64,000 nt of DNA from Candidatus Gastranaerophilales bacterium (GTDB lineage Bacteria > Cyanobacteriota > Vampirovibrionia > Gastranaerophilales > Gastranaerophilaceae): positions 52,268 through 116,267 of the forward strand of contig JAFQOV010000007.1 in the NCBI GenBank assembly GCA_017402995.1. The letters run 5' to 3'. The notes under the pieces are model-generated. The model did not search any database. It saw only the letters and a program-made list of their open reading frames with translations, and had not been told where the DNA came from. Made by a program: the position numbers and the translations under genes. Shown piece by piece: positions 28,063-36,702 of this stretch. Each line of letters opens with the position of its first letter. Positions within the stretch are counted from its first letter, which is position 1.

Positions 28063-29026
28063 TTTTCATATTTTCCAAACAAACATCAACTAGTTTTTTA
28101 GCGACCGCCACAGCTTCTTTAAACTTTTGTTCATCTTCTAAAAGATTATCGATTTTTAAATATTCTTTTACAATTTTTCTTGCATATGAGCCTACGGCAA
28201 TTGCATTTATTTTAATATTAAACAATTTTGCAAGTTCGCAAGATTTCGCATTTGTCCCACCAGACATCATAATATAAGCGTCTAGGTCCGCTTTTTGAAA
28301 CATTTGCGCAGTTGCAAGTGCTTGCAGGGTTGTTGCTTCTTCGTCGTTATTTCCACTCATTGCAACACCATCTGCTTGAATAATGGTAGTTTTGGATTTT
28401 CTTTTTGAAATCATTTCCTTGATTTGTTCAACAAGCTTTTTATCACCCAAACCCGACCTATCAACAGAAATGCAAAGCATTCCATCATAGATATTGTTTA
28501 ACATGTCCCAGGTTTCATAAGCGTCTTCTTTGTTTTCGCAAATCGCGTGAAATTCAATGCAATCAATGTTTTCTTTAAATATTTCAGGTAAAGTTTCATT
28601 GTAGTTTTGAATATTTGAAACCATTTTAATTGCGTTATTTGGACAAATTTGAACACACTTAGAACAACCCAAACATCTTTTTGTGTTGATTTTTGCACCT
28701 TCGCAATCGATAATTGCTTCATGTGGGCAAATTTCAAGACATTTTAAACAATCAATACATTTTTCCTTATCAATTTGCGCTTTTGTCATGTGCAAATCGC
28801 CTTCAAGTCCAACACTAATGCACAAATAGCGGTCTTTTTCAATGCCAGCTTTTTTTAAACCACGCTTTGCAGCACGCACAACATCAAGATTTGCGCAAAC
28901 ATCAAAAAAATTAGCACCCGCACTTGAATAAATTGCAATTAGTTTTTCAACTTCTTTTGTATCTTCATTTCCAGCGCCACAAACAAGTTTGAAGCAATTT
29001 TTATTTTCTAAAATATCTTTTAACAT
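28055..29026 (-). CDS. ldpA: LdpA-like iron-sulfur protein (cyanobacterial clock-associated family)
   Basis: 323 residues from the ATG at 29026, which has GAGG 6 nt upstream; a TTG four codons earlier is the alternative. The N-terminal block FKLVCGAGNEDTKEVEKL and the phrase AGANFFDVCANLDVV match LdpA, a redox-sensing protein that adjusts clock period with light in cyanobacteria. Two [4Fe-4S] motifs follow: CIDCLKCLEICP and CLGCSKCVQICP. The C-terminal half looks like a TIM-barrel-type domain. The likely role here is redox sensing or an enzymatic ancestor of it, since no photosynthesis or kai genes are seen. Family recognition is from memory. Confidence 0.75.
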   Translation of the reverse strand: MLKDILENKNCFKLVCGAGNEDTKEVEKLIAIYSSAGANFFDVCANLDVVRAAKRGLKKAGIEKDRYLCISVGLEGDLHMTKAQIDKEKCIDCLKCLEICPHEAIIDCEGAKINTKRCLGCSKCVQICPNNAIKMVSNIQNYNETLPEIFKENIDCIEFHAICENKEDAYETWDMLNNIYDGMLCISVDRSGLGDKKLVEQIKEMISKRKSKTTIIQADGVAMSGNNDEEATTLQALATAQMFQKADLDAYIMMSGGTNAKSCELAKLFNIKINAIAVGSYARKIVKEYLKIDNLLEDEQKFKEAVAVAKKLVDVCLENMKND

Positions 29027-29074
29027 TTCACACCTCAATAAAATTTTATTACCAAGTAAATGTTTTGAAAAGAA

Positions 29075-29761
29075 TTAATTATTCAATTCTTTTTTCCATT
29101 GTTTGATAAAATAAAAAGTCAAAATCAAATAAACAAGCCACATTAATATTGTTGCAAAGCAATTTGAACCATTTAAATATGCAATTATCCACATAATTAA
29201 AGAACATAAATTTACAACAAACCAAAAATGCCATTGTTCATAACATCTTTTCACGGTTAAAATTTGTCCAAAAATTGAAAAAACAACACTAATAGCGTCA
29301 AACAAAGGAGTCTTTGCGCCAATATATTTTAAGAAAAAATAGGCTATAACTGAAGCAAAACAAGCACTTAAATAAAAACCAATTCTTTTTTTTATGCTCA
29401 ACTTTTTTTTGATTATTTCTTGTTTATCTTTTTTTAAATGCTTTGCCCAGCGCCAAATTCCAATGATTTCCATTGGAAAATAATATAAGCCATAAAGTGC
29501 CAAATTTCCATAAAATCCATTTTTAAAAGAAAGATAACAATAACAAAAAGTTCCAATCATTCCAATAAAATAGCAAGAAATTTTGCCTTTGCCAGCTAAA
29601 ATTGTATAGCTAATACCCGCCAAAGCAGAAACTAGAGCGATTTTTGAATCGTTTAAATATATTGAAATTATGCACACTAAAAAAATGACAATTGCAAAAA
29701 ATAGCTTTTCAAAAAAGCTAAAACCTTCTAATTCTTTTTTAACAAATTCAAAAATCTTCAC
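29075..29761 (-). CDS. pnuC: PnuC-type nicotinamide mononucleotide/riboside transporter
   Basis: 228 residues with about seven membrane helices. The conserved block SFKNGFYGNLALYGLYYFP-E--G-W-W and the late EQWHFWFVVN segment are the substrate-binding signatures of PnuC. It imports NAD precursors by facilitated diffusion. I found no NAD-responsive riboswitch in the short gap upstream. Confidence 0.9.
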   Translation of the reverse strand: MKIFEFVKKELEGFSFFEKLFFAIVIFLVCIISIYLNDSKIALVSALAGISYTILAGKGKISCYFIGMIGTFCYCYLSFKNGFYGNLALYGLYYFPMEIIGIWRWAKHLKKDKQEIIKKKLSIKKRIGFYLSACFASVIAYFFLKYIGAKTPLFDAISVVFSIFGQILTVKRCYEQWHFWFVVNLCSLIMWIIAYLNGSNCFATILMWLVYLILTFYFIKQWKKELNN

Positions 29762-29806
29762 TTGAATATTATAAAATAAAAACTTTTATGAGAAAATTAA
29801 GAAAAT

Positions 29807-30781
29807 ATGTTAAAAATTAATCCAAAAATTAATAATTCACCAGCTTTTAAAGGCGGTTTGAACAACAAAACTGTACTCAAGGGATTAGAGTTTATCTCAG
29901 AGCATTCAACAAGTTTTCAAGCCGGCGTTGCGTTTGCTTCAGCAATGGCTTTAAGACCATTTGTCATTTCAAAAATACCAAACACAAAAAAAGAAAATAA
30001 AAATTATTTAAGCGCAAATTCAGTAGCTTCCGGCGTAATTAAACTTGGAATAGTCGAAGCAATCGCAATTCCAATTGAAAATGCAATTAAAAAAATTGAT
30101 AAAAATCCAAAAGAATATTTAAAAAAAGAAACCATTGAAACGCTCTCTGAGAGTGCTAGTGAGCTTGCCATTTCAAAAGATTATAAATTTATCACTCAAA
30201 CGATTAAATCAGGCGCTAATTTTTTAAGCGCAATACCGAAATCTGTTTTGACAGTGGCGCTTTTACCCGTTGTAATGGATAAATTTTTTAATAAAAAAGA
30301 AAAAGTGAAAAAAGATAATATTTCCTTTAAAGGCAAAATTGAAAATACAATCGCAAAAGGCATTGGTGGAGTTTTAAACAACCAAAAAGTTCAAAACTTT
30401 GCCCAAAAAAACAGCCATAACGCAACAAATATTGCAAGAAATACAGCAATAGCAACAGATATAGCACTTGCTTGCGTATATTCTCATCAAATAAAAAAAT
30501 CTAAAAAAATTGATGAAAAGAAAAAACACGTTTTAATTGCAAACGAATATATCTCAACTGCCACTTGCATTGTAGCGGGTGCTGGAATTGATGAAATAGT
30601 AAAAAAACAAAGCAAAGGTTTGATTGAAAAATTTAAGGAAGCTAACAAAAATGACCCTAAAATTTTAAAATATATTGAAGGAATTAACATTTTGCGCCCA
30701 ACAATCATTTTTGCTTTAATCTATTACGGCGTTTTACCTTTTATTTCCGGATATTTTGCAGATAAAGCAGAAAAAGAATAA
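29807..30781 (+). CDS. Unknown protein with N-terminal FKG tag and hydrophobic helices
   Basis: 324 residues. The N-terminus MLKINPKINNSPAFKGG is one of several similar tags in the window, and NISFKGKIE repeats the motif near residue 166. Hydrophobic helices at about 40-55, 145-160, 215-230, 250-262 and 297-315 suggest membrane association. No domain is recognised. The upstream gap has no Shine-Dalgarno. It is followed 33 bp later by another unknown gene. Confidence 0.6.
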   Translation: MLKINPKINNSPAFKGGLNNKTVLKGLEFISEHSTSFQAGVAFASAMALRPFVISKIPNTKKENKNYLSANSVASGVIKLGIVEAIAIPIENAIKKIDKNPKEYLKKETIETLSESASELAISKDYKFITQTIKSGANFLSAIPKSVLTVALLPVVMDKFFNKKEKVKKDNISFKGKIENTIAKGIGGVLNNQKVQNFAQKNSHNATNIARNTAIATDIALACVYSHQIKKSKKIDEKKKHVLIANEYISTATCIVAGAGIDEIVKKQSKGLIEKFKEANKNDPKILKYIEGINILRPTIIFALIYYGVLPFISGYFADKAEKE

Positions 30782-30814
30782 CCAAATATGGTATAATTTT
30801 CAAAAAGGTTATTA

Positions 30815-31696
30815 ATGTTTTTAGATTTAAGAAGCAAAATCGACAAAAAAATCTCGCTCTTTTTTGAAAAAGAGCAAATCGAGAGCATCGAAAAAAGCTC
30901 TCTTGATTATTTTGGAATCAATATTTCATCTGAAATAAATAAAGATTTTGAATTTAAAATTTATTTTAATCATAAAAAAAGTTGGGAAATTTATTTGCAA
31001 CACAAAAAAAATCCCTTAATTGATTTTTTGTTTGAAAACAATTTTGCAAATTTTTTAACTGTTGTTTTTGACAAAAATCATAAGGATTCTTCAAGATATG
31101 ACGTTGGTTTAGCAAATCGCGAAACTAAAAATACGCAAAAAATATTCAAATTTTTAGAAAAAAATTGTTCATTTTTTAATAAATTTAAAAATGAGATTAA
31201 AGACTTATCTTTAATGAAAACAATAGAGCTTGATGACCATACTTTTGATTCATTTTATTTTCTTGCCCTAATTAAAAATGGAGATGATGAAATTTTAAAG
31301 TGTCATTGGTTAAATAAGGTCTATTCTTTTGAAACAGAATTTAATAATAACAAATATTACCTTGATTTCATTGAAAAAAGCAATATTGAAGGCTTAAAAA
31401 AATTATTACCAACAACAAAAACTATCTTAAAAAACTGTAATGCGTCTATATGGATGGAAGGAATTGATTATAATCAAAACCAATCTCAAAAACATAAAAT
31501 CTATATTAACAAGTTTGATGATTGCTATGAGGGCTTAATTAAAACCTTTAAAGATAATTTAAAGCTCAAAAAAGAAATTGAAAATATACGTTCTTGGAAT
31601 AAAATTCATAAGGAATTTATTTGTAAAGGTTTTGCATATGGAATTGATAAAAACAATAATTCAACTCTCAACTTTTATTTCAGATTTAAAAAATAA
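30815..31696 (+). CDS. Unknown soluble protein
   Basis: 293 residues, rich in Lys, Asn and Phe. Secondary structure alternates between beta pairs (for example FKIYFNHKK and WEIYLQHKK) and helices, repeated perhaps four times. It has no signal peptide or membrane helix. I do not recognise the family; a repeated alpha-beta-beta-alpha fold is possible but only a visual impression. AAGG precedes the start and a TATAAT lies about 20 nt upstream. A terminator follows. Confidence 0.55.
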   Translation: MFLDLRSKIDKKISLFFEKEQIESIEKSSLDYFGINISSEINKDFEFKIYFNHKKSWEIYLQHKKNPLIDFLFENNFANFLTVVFDKNHKDSSRYDVGLANRETKNTQKIFKFLEKNCSFFNKFKNEIKDLSLMKTIELDDHTFDSFYFLALIKNGDDEILKCHWLNKVYSFETEFNNNKYYLDFIEKSNIEGLKKLLPTTKTILKNCNASIWMEGIDYNQNQSQKHKIYINKFDDCYEGLIKTFKDNLKLKKEIENIRSWNKIHKEFICKGFAYGIDKNNNSTLNFYFRFKK

Positions 31697-31720
31697 AGAC
31701 CCTTTTAAAAGGGTCTTTTT
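31695..31720. terminator. Bidirectional terminator
   Basis: AAAGACCC pairs with GGGTCTTT around TTTTAAAA, with a T-run. It separates the unknown gene from the convergent ECF-sigma operon. Confidence 0.8.
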
Positions 31721-31723
31721 CAT

Positions 31724-32248
31724 CTATTTGTTTTTTGGTTTATGTTGTTTTCTTTGTTCAAATTGCGCTCTTTTTTCCTTTTTAATTTCTTCAAATTTCA
31801 CTTTTTGTTCTGGTGTCAAAACTTCTTCAAATTTTTTCATATCTTCTTTTCGAATTTCATCTGCTTGAAGTTTTAGGGCTTTCATTTCTGATTTAATTTT
31901 TGCAATTTTCTTTGCTTTTTGTTCTTTTGAAGCATTAGACAACATAACTTTATCTAGTTCATATTTTTTCTTAGACATTTTTTTCATAATTGGCTTCATT
32001 TTTTCTTTAGAAGCTTCACGATTTTGTTTCAAAATGTCTTTTTGTTCTTGAGTCAAATTCAAGGCTTCAGCCAAATGGTTGCCTTTTTTATGTTTAAAAT
32101 GATGATGTTTGTGAGGTTTGTGTTGTTTTTCAAACTTCGGTTTTGTTGGAATTGGAGTTGTTTTTGTTTCAATCGGATTAGCATTCGCGCTAAACATTGT
32201 GAAAACTGATAACATTGTTAAAGTTAAAAATAATTTATTTAATTTCAT
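31724..32248 (-). CDS. CpxP/Spy-like periplasmic LTXXQ protein
   Basis: 174 residues. A signal peptide (MKLNKLFLTLTMLSVF, cleavage near SANA) is followed by a His/Lys-rich region with KPHKHHHFKHKK and by a long charged helical domain containing LTQEQKDIL and LTPEQKVKFEE, the LTxxQ motifs of the Spy/CpxP family. Such proteins act as periplasmic chaperones or metal-stress sensors. It is the last gene of an anti-sigma / ECF-sigma operon (10-bp gap, AGGAG before the ATG), suggesting it feeds back on envelope or metal stress. Confidence 0.8.
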   Translation of the reverse strand: MKLNKLFLTLTMLSVFTMFSANANPIETKTTPIPTKPKFEKQHKPHKHHHFKHKKGNHLAEALNLTQEQKDILKQNREASKEKMKPIMKKMSKKKYELDKVMLSNASKEQKAKKIAKIKSEMKALKLQADEIRKEDMKKFEEVLTPEQKVKFEEIKKEKRAQFEQRKQHKPKNK

Positions 32249-32258
32249 AATTTCTCCT

Positions 32259-32741
32259 TTATAATAAATCTTTTAGCACTGTTTTCAAGATATTGCGCGC
32301 GTTATTTAATCTTGATTTAACTGTACCTTTTGGAATATTTAATTTTTGTGCGATTTCATCATAACTTTTTTCTTCAAATTCATAGAGACATACAACCTCT
32401 CTCATCTTTTTAGGCAAACTATTTATTGCCTTTAAAATGATTTTTTGACGCATTTTAGAATCATATTGACATATTTCTTCTTCTTTTTTGATGTTTTCTA
32501 GAACTTCGTCTCCTGTTTCATTTGTTTTTTGCTTATAAGCTTTTGATTTTAAATAGTCTTTACATGTATTTTTTGTGATTATTGAAATCCATTGGGTAAA
32601 TTTGTTTTGTTCTTTATAGTTTTTAAAATTTTTCCACGTTTTGATATAGACCTCTTGCTCAAGGTCCTCATTATAGCCACCAGTAAAACGATATATTATT
32701 GATTGGATTAAATTTTTGTTCTCTTCGATTATCTTTTTCAA
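32259..32741 (-). CDS. ECF-type RNA polymerase sigma factor
   Basis: 160 residues. Region 2 (NEDLEQEVYIKTWKNFKNY) recognises the -10 element and region 4 (SYDEIAQKLNIPKGTVKSRL) is the helix-turn-helix for the -35. There is no region 1.1 or 3, as expected for the ECF class. The start is a TTG that directly abuts the stop of the upstream anti-sigma gene, with a weak GGTGG site, implying coupled translation. The promoter at 33001-33026 and a matching one at 33347-33372 are probably its targets. Confidence 0.9.
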   Translation of the reverse strand: MKKIIEENKNLIQSIIYRFTGGYNEDLEQEVYIKTWKNFKNYKEQNKFTQWISIITKNTCKDYLKSKAYKQKTNETGDEVLENIKKEEEICQYDSKMRQKIILKAINSLPKKMREVVCLYEFEEKSYDEIAQKLNIPKGTVKSRLNNARNILKTVLKDLL

Positions 32742-32978
32742 CTATTCCACCATTAAAAAACCATATTCATCTACAACTAAACCCATTTCTTCAATTGGCG
32801 AAACATCGAGTTGCGCAACCATATTTTGATTATTTACATCAACTGCACAAAAAATAGTCGCACTCAAAAGAAAAACCGAAAACATTGAACAAAGCGCTAA
32901 GCGTGCGTTTCTTTTGTTTCTTTTTTCTTTCATATAGAGTGGTTTTGCTTCTTTGATTAAATTTGAAATTTCGTCCAT
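32742..32978 (-). CDS. Small membrane anti-sigma factor candidate
   Basis: 78 residues: an N-terminal cytoplasmic segment of about 27 residues (DEISNLIKEAKPLYMKEKR), one membrane helix (about 28-47) and a short extracytoplasmic tail ending VVDEYGFLMVE. The topology and position immediately upstream of an ECF sigma gene suggest an anti-sigma factor, although it lacks a recognisable zinc-binding motif. GAGG lies 5 nt before the ATG. Confidence 0.65.
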   Translation of the reverse strand: MDEISNLIKEAKPLYMKEKRNKRNARLALCSMFSVFLLSATIFCAVDVNNQNMVAQLDVSPIEEMGLVVDEYGFLMVE

Positions 32979-33000
32979 TTTTACCTCGCTATATTTAAAT

Positions 33001-33026
33001 AAACGACATAATTTTTAAAAAGTTCA
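33001..33026 (-). promoter_or_regulatory. ECF-type promoter of the anti-sigma/sigma/Spy-like operon
   Basis: On the minus strand TGAAC (33026-33022), 16 bp, CGTTT (33005-33001), 23 nt before the start codon. The same elements, the same 16-bp spacing and much of the spacer occur before the His-rich gene. TGAAC-N16-CGTTT fits the general ECF promoter form, implying autoregulation. Confidence 0.7.
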
Positions 33027-33059
33027 TTTTATTTTACCATTTTTTGCACTTATTTAAAA

Positions 33060-33320
33060 TTATATTGAAACATTAATTGAAAACCCAGGCATTATATGGA
33101 AAAAACCGTTCATATGACGCCTGTGTATACAATACGGATTTAAACAAGCACAAGGATAGTATCTATGATAATAGTGGTTATGATGATATTTTGGATAATG
33201 ATAATTCATGTGAATTTTTGGCTTTTTGTGCCCATGGTGGTGTTTTTTGTCATGTGGACCCGCCAAAACACAAGATGTCATAAGTCCCAAAATAACTAAT
33301 GATAAAATTCCTTTTTTCAT
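33060..33320 (-). CDS. Secreted histidine-rich protein
   Basis: 86 residues from the ATG at 33320, which has GAGGTG before it; the longer frame from 33383 runs through the promoter and is unlikely. An N-terminal signal (MKKGILSLVILGLMTSC) could end in a lipobox at MTSC. The mature part is dominated by His and Tyr (KKHHHGHKK, YHHNHYYHRYY) with three Cys, suggesting binding of transition metals. It has its own ECF-type promoter matching that of the neighbouring sigma operon, so it is probably in the same regulon. Confidence 0.75.
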   Translation of the reverse strand: MKKGILSLVILGLMTSCVLAGPHDKKHHHGHKKPKIHMNYHYPKYHHNHYYHRYYPCACLNPYCIHRRHMNGFFHIMPGFSINVSI

Positions 33321-33346
33321 CTTCACCTCAACTTCTATATTTAATA

Positions 33347-33372
33347 AAACGATAAGATTTTTAAAAGGTTCA
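33347..33372 (-). promoter_or_regulatory. ECF-type promoter of the His-rich gene
   Basis: Minus-strand TGAAC (33372-33368), 16 bp, CGTTT (33351-33347), 27 nt before the ATG at 33320. The similarity to 33001-33026 also covers the spacer (CTTTTAAAAAT) and the start of the leader (AAATATAG). Confidence 0.7.
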
Positions 33373-33412
33373 TAATTTTGCAAAAAATATTTTTTATGTG
33401 TCTTATAAGACT

Positions 33413-34345
33413 ATGAGAATATCACCCATTACAAGCAAGCCAAAGTTTAATCAAATAAATTTTAGTTCAACAAAAAGAACAACTTATGAAACAGAGAGTC
33501 AAAAAGTCGTTGTTAAACCTTTTTATGACAAAAGTTGCGATTTTTTAGGGCATGAATATGGCAGAATTTTGGTTTCAAATTCTACAAGATTTTTTAGAGA
33601 AGATTTGCCTTGGGGATATTTAGGGCAAAGATTAGATGAATTATTTCCAAACGACGAACACGTAAATGTGTTTAACTTTGCTTGTTCTGATGGCTCAGAG
33701 CCTTATTCACTTGCGATTTGTTTAATTGAACAATTAGGAGAAGAAAGAGCAAAAAGATTTTTTCCAATAAACGCTTCAGATATTGATGAAAATATTCTTC
33801 CTGATAAAAAAAATCCTAAAATCAAAGCAACAAAAGAAGATATTAAAGAAATTCAAGAAATCACCGAAGGCAATATTCAAAAATATTTCCACGTTAAACA
33901 CAAAAACGAAAGAGTTGAATTATCCTCTAAACAAGCTGTTGAATTTAAAGATGAGGAATACATCTTAACTCCAAAAAAAATCTTAAAAGACAGCGTAAAT
34001 TTCAGTTGCCAAAATTTTTATGATGGCTTAGATGAATTAAAAAGCAAAAACAACCTTGTCTTGTGCCGTAATTTTTGGGGATATTTAAACGAAGATGACA
34101 TTATTAACTGCGCTAAAAAACTATACAAAAAACTAGACGATTCTTCAATTGTTATAATCGGAGATTTTGATTTAGAAGATAGCTACGTGCCAAAATTTTT
34201 AACAGAACTTGGGATAGATTCAACAAACGATTTATGGAAAGAAGAAAATATTTTATCAAAACATGAAGGCTATTCTAATGGTGAATATAAAGATGAGTTT
34301 ATAGCAAAACTTGACGCCTATGGATATCACCGCAGAAAATGTTAG
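33413..34345 (+). CDS. CheR-like SAM-dependent methyltransferase with tagged N-terminus
   Basis: 310 residues from the ATG at 33413; a GTG at 33398 is in frame but unsupported. Residues ~60-75 (NSTRFFREDLPW) and VFNFACSDGSEPYSLAI followed by FPINASDID match the CheR methyltransferase core, where the acidic end of the second motif binds SAM. LCRNFWGYLNEDD resembles the catalytic-site strand. No chemoreceptors are nearby, so it may modify something else. The N-terminus MRISPITSKPKFNQINFSS resembles the tag of its neighbours. Confidence 0.75.
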   Translation: MRISPITSKPKFNQINFSSTKRTTYETESQKVVVKPFYDKSCDFLGHEYGRILVSNSTRFFREDLPWGYLGQRLDELFPNDEHVNVFNFACSDGSEPYSLAICLIEQLGEERAKRFFPINASDIDENILPDKKNPKIKATKEDIKEIQEITEGNIQKYFHVKHKNERVELSSKQAVEFKDEEYILTPKKILKDSVNFSCQNFYDGLDELKSKNNLVLCRNFWGYLNEDDIINCAKKLYKKLDDSSIVIIGDFDLEDSYVPKFLTELGIDSTNDLWKEENILSKHEGYSNGEYKDEFIAKLDAYGYHRRKC

Positions 34346-34346
34346 T

Positions 34347-35267
34347 TTAATTTTCTTTTTGCAAATGGCTTAATTTTTCAGCAATTTCTTCAATATATTC
34401 TTCATCAAATTCGCCATTAACTATAATATCGCATTTGTCTTTTAGTGGTTGAACATATTTTTCACCAGCTTTATAGATATAGTTCCATTGTTCAAGCGCG
34501 CCAATTTCATCTTGATTTCTTTCTTTGAGCGCTCGTTGAATATATCTTTCTTTTCTTGTTTCATCATCTGTTTGAACGTAAATTGTCGCGTCAAATAAAT
34601 CGCGAAGCTCATCAAGCGCCGAAATTGTTCCTTCGACAATTACTATTTTATTTGGCGAATATTCAAGTGCGTCTTTTTTGCTAATCCCTGTGCCATCAGG
34701 TTGATATTTGCGTCCAAGAACAGTTTCGCCCTTTTTCAAAGCGATTAGATTTTCTCTTAATTCATCAACATAAAAACTTTCAGGACTATCAAGGTCGTAA
34801 CCCGTTTTTAAAAATTCATCAAACGAACCTGCTTTTTTAATGCCTTCAGAAATATCTTTAAAATAGTTATCTGTGTTTAAAAAAGTAATCTCTGCGTCGT
34901 TTGCTTTTGCATATCGTTTAATTGCGTTATTCAAAGTTGTTTTTCCGCTTGCGCTTTCACCACAAATTGCAATCAAAACAGGTTTTTTTGAAGCGGCAAA
35001 TTTCAAAGGAAATGTATTTAAAAAAGAACTTTTAACATTTAAAATTATGCCATCATCTCTTTTTAAATCACCATCTACAATCTCATACAAAAGTTTTTTG
35101 TTTTCAAATGAAGATAGGGCATGACTTAAGCTGTTAATTCGAAAAGTTGGAGTTGCATAAGGTAAATTTTGCAAATCTTTTGTTGCAATGTTTGAAGAAT
35201 CTGCTTTTTTACCTTTAAAATTAATTGGTTTAAAGTTGAGATTATATGATATTTTTGAAATTTCCAT
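34347..35267 (-). CDS. Uridine kinase / phosphoribulokinase-family P-loop kinase with FKG tag
   Basis: 306 residues. The P-loop is ICGESASGKTTLNNAI at ~95, followed by FLNTDNYFKD, DSPESFYVDEL and VIVEGTISAL, the arrangement of uridine kinases. Residues 1-90 are an extension not found in short uridine kinases, beginning MEISKISYNLNFKPINFKGK, with the FKG tag. The exact substrate is uncertain; uridine/cytidine is most likely. It is convergent with the CheR-like gene, with 1 bp between stops. Confidence 0.75.
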   Translation of the reverse strand: MEISKISYNLNFKPINFKGKKADSSNIATKDLQNLPYATPTFRINSLSHALSSFENKKLLYEIVDGDLKRDDGIILNVKSSFLNTFPLKFAASKKPVLIAICGESASGKTTLNNAIKRYAKANDAEITFLNTDNYFKDISEGIKKAGSFDEFLKTGYDLDSPESFYVDELRENLIALKKGETVLGRKYQPDGTGISKKDALEYSPNKIVIVEGTISALDELRDLFDATIYVQTDDETRKERYIQRALKERNQDEIGALEQWNYIYKAGEKYVQPLKDKCDIIVNGEFDEEYIEEIAEKLSHLQKEN

Positions 35268-35376
35268 GGGGTTTTTATTTCCTTGTTGTCACAAAATATA
35301 TAAAGCAAATGAAACAAAAAAATTGCCCCAAATATTATTGATTTAAATGTATGATTAAAAACCAAGTCAAACAAAA

Positions 35377-35382
35377 TATAAT
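35377..35382 (+). promoter_or_regulatory. TATAAT box 6 nt before the TPR-protein start
   Basis: A perfect -10 hexamer ends 6 nt before the ATG at 35389, so the mRNA is probably leaderless. The -35 region is weak. Confidence 0.5.
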
Positions 35383-35388
35383 TCATTT

Positions 35389-36702
35389 ATGGAAGAAAAA
35401 AGGATAAAAATTAAATCTCAAATGCCTTTATGGCAATTTATTTTGGCAATGATTGTTCTTTTTGGTATCGCAGGCGGGGTTTTGTATTTGATTTTTAATC
35501 AAAGCGAGCTAAGTAGTCACACTCGCTATCGTTCTTGGGAATTAATCGGTTTTATTTTTTTTATTATTCCATTTCTATACAAAGATGTAATGTGCAAAAA
35601 GGAATATTTATCTGATATTTATATCACCGAAAAAGATATAATTCTTGTCTATAAAATTAGGGATAAAATTACAAAAACAAAAGTTTTAGAAAAAAATAAT
35701 ATTAAATCTTTTATATTAAATGCAGATATTAATGTCGTTGGTTCAGGAAAAACAACAAGAACAGAAGTCACATATAACTTTTTTATTGATTTAATTGAAG
35801 GGCAAGATGTTGATATATCAGATATTTCCGATATTTCCATAACAGAGGGCAACTATAAATTTATTTTTCGAATTTTAGATATAGCTTCATATATTCCAAA
35901 TTTTAAATTCAACCTCAATTCAAATAATGAAGCAATTGAAGCCGAAATTGATTATTATAAACGCTTTAAAAAAACTCTTCCTTTTAAAACAAAATTTAAA
36001 ATGAACATGCAAAAAAGCGGATTAATTGGAAAAATTCTTGTTATCATTTGTTTAATTGGGTTGATACTTTCGCTTGGAATGATGGCTATTGTTAACATGC
36101 CAGCTCATCTAACCCCAACAGAAAAGCAATATCTTGAACATATTGAAAACAGCTCTAATTGTAAAAGAAATTACGATAAAGCGCTTGATGAATTAGACAA
36201 AGCAAAAGATTTAATCTCAACTGATCCATATTTATATTACAAATATGCCTATATTTTTAAACGCCAAAAAGATTATTCAAGCGCAATACACTACGCAAAC
36301 CTTGGAATTTCAAAGCTTGGCAACAAAGAAATATATTACAAACAATATAAATTCATCAGAGCAAACACAGATATCTATTTATATGAACTTCTTGGAGATT
36401 GCTATTTTGAACTAAAAGATTGGCAAAGAGCCATTGAAAACTATACTCTTTTAATAAATTCAAAACACAAATGGAAATATAGCGACGTATATTTCTCGCG
36501 CGCAAGGGCATATTTTGAACTTAGAAAATATAAAGAATCTAAAAATGACTTATTAAAACATAAGGAAATAATTTTAGACTACTTAAAAACCTACTCTCAA
36601 GATACCTATGCAAATACATATACTCAAGAGCACTTGGCAAATATTGAAAAATGGATAGAATCTGTTGAAGCTTGGGAAAAATATAGCGAAAATGGATTTT
36701 AA
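35389..36702 (+). CDS. Membrane-anchored TPR protein
   Basis: 437 residues. Hydrophobic segments at about 14-36, 49-64 and 213-236 anchor the protein, with a beta-rich region of ~130 residues between them that may be PH-like. Residues ~255-415 contain three or four TPR-like helix pairs (for example YYKYAYIFKRQKDYSSAIHY and ELLGDCYFELKDWQRAIENY). TPR domains mediate protein-protein contacts. The specific role is unknown. Its end overlaps the convergent gene by 4 nt. Confidence 0.7.
   Translation: MEEKRIKIKSQMPLWQFILAMIVLFGIAGGVLYLIFNQSELSSHTRYRSWELIGFIFFIIPFLYKDVMCKKEYLSDIYITEKDIILVYKIRDKITKTKVLEKNNIKSFILNADINVVGSGKTTRTEVTYNFFIDLIEGQDVDISDISDISITEGNYKFIFRILDIASYIPNFKFNLNSNNEAIEAEIDYYKRFKKTLPFKTKFKMNMQKSGLIGKILVIICLIGLILSLGMMAIVNMPAHLTPTEKQYLEHIENSSNCKRNYDKALDELDKAKDLISTDPYLYYKYAYIFKRQKDYSSAIHYANLGISKLGNKEIYYKQYKFIRANTDIYLYELLGDCYFELKDWQRAIENYTLLINSKHKWKYSDVYFSRARAYFELRKYKESKNDLLKHKEIILDYLKTYSQDTYANTYTQEHLANIEKWIESVEAWEKYSENGF

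Noticed and set aside
29027..29074. NAD-type or other riboswitch around pnuC and ldpA
   Set aside because: The gaps are too short and show no conserved fold.
31578..31868. A 96-residue ORF overlapping the end of the 30815 gene and the terminator
   Set aside because: It runs through a strong terminator and opposite the Spy-like gene; its hydrophobic sequence comes from T-rich antisense DNA.
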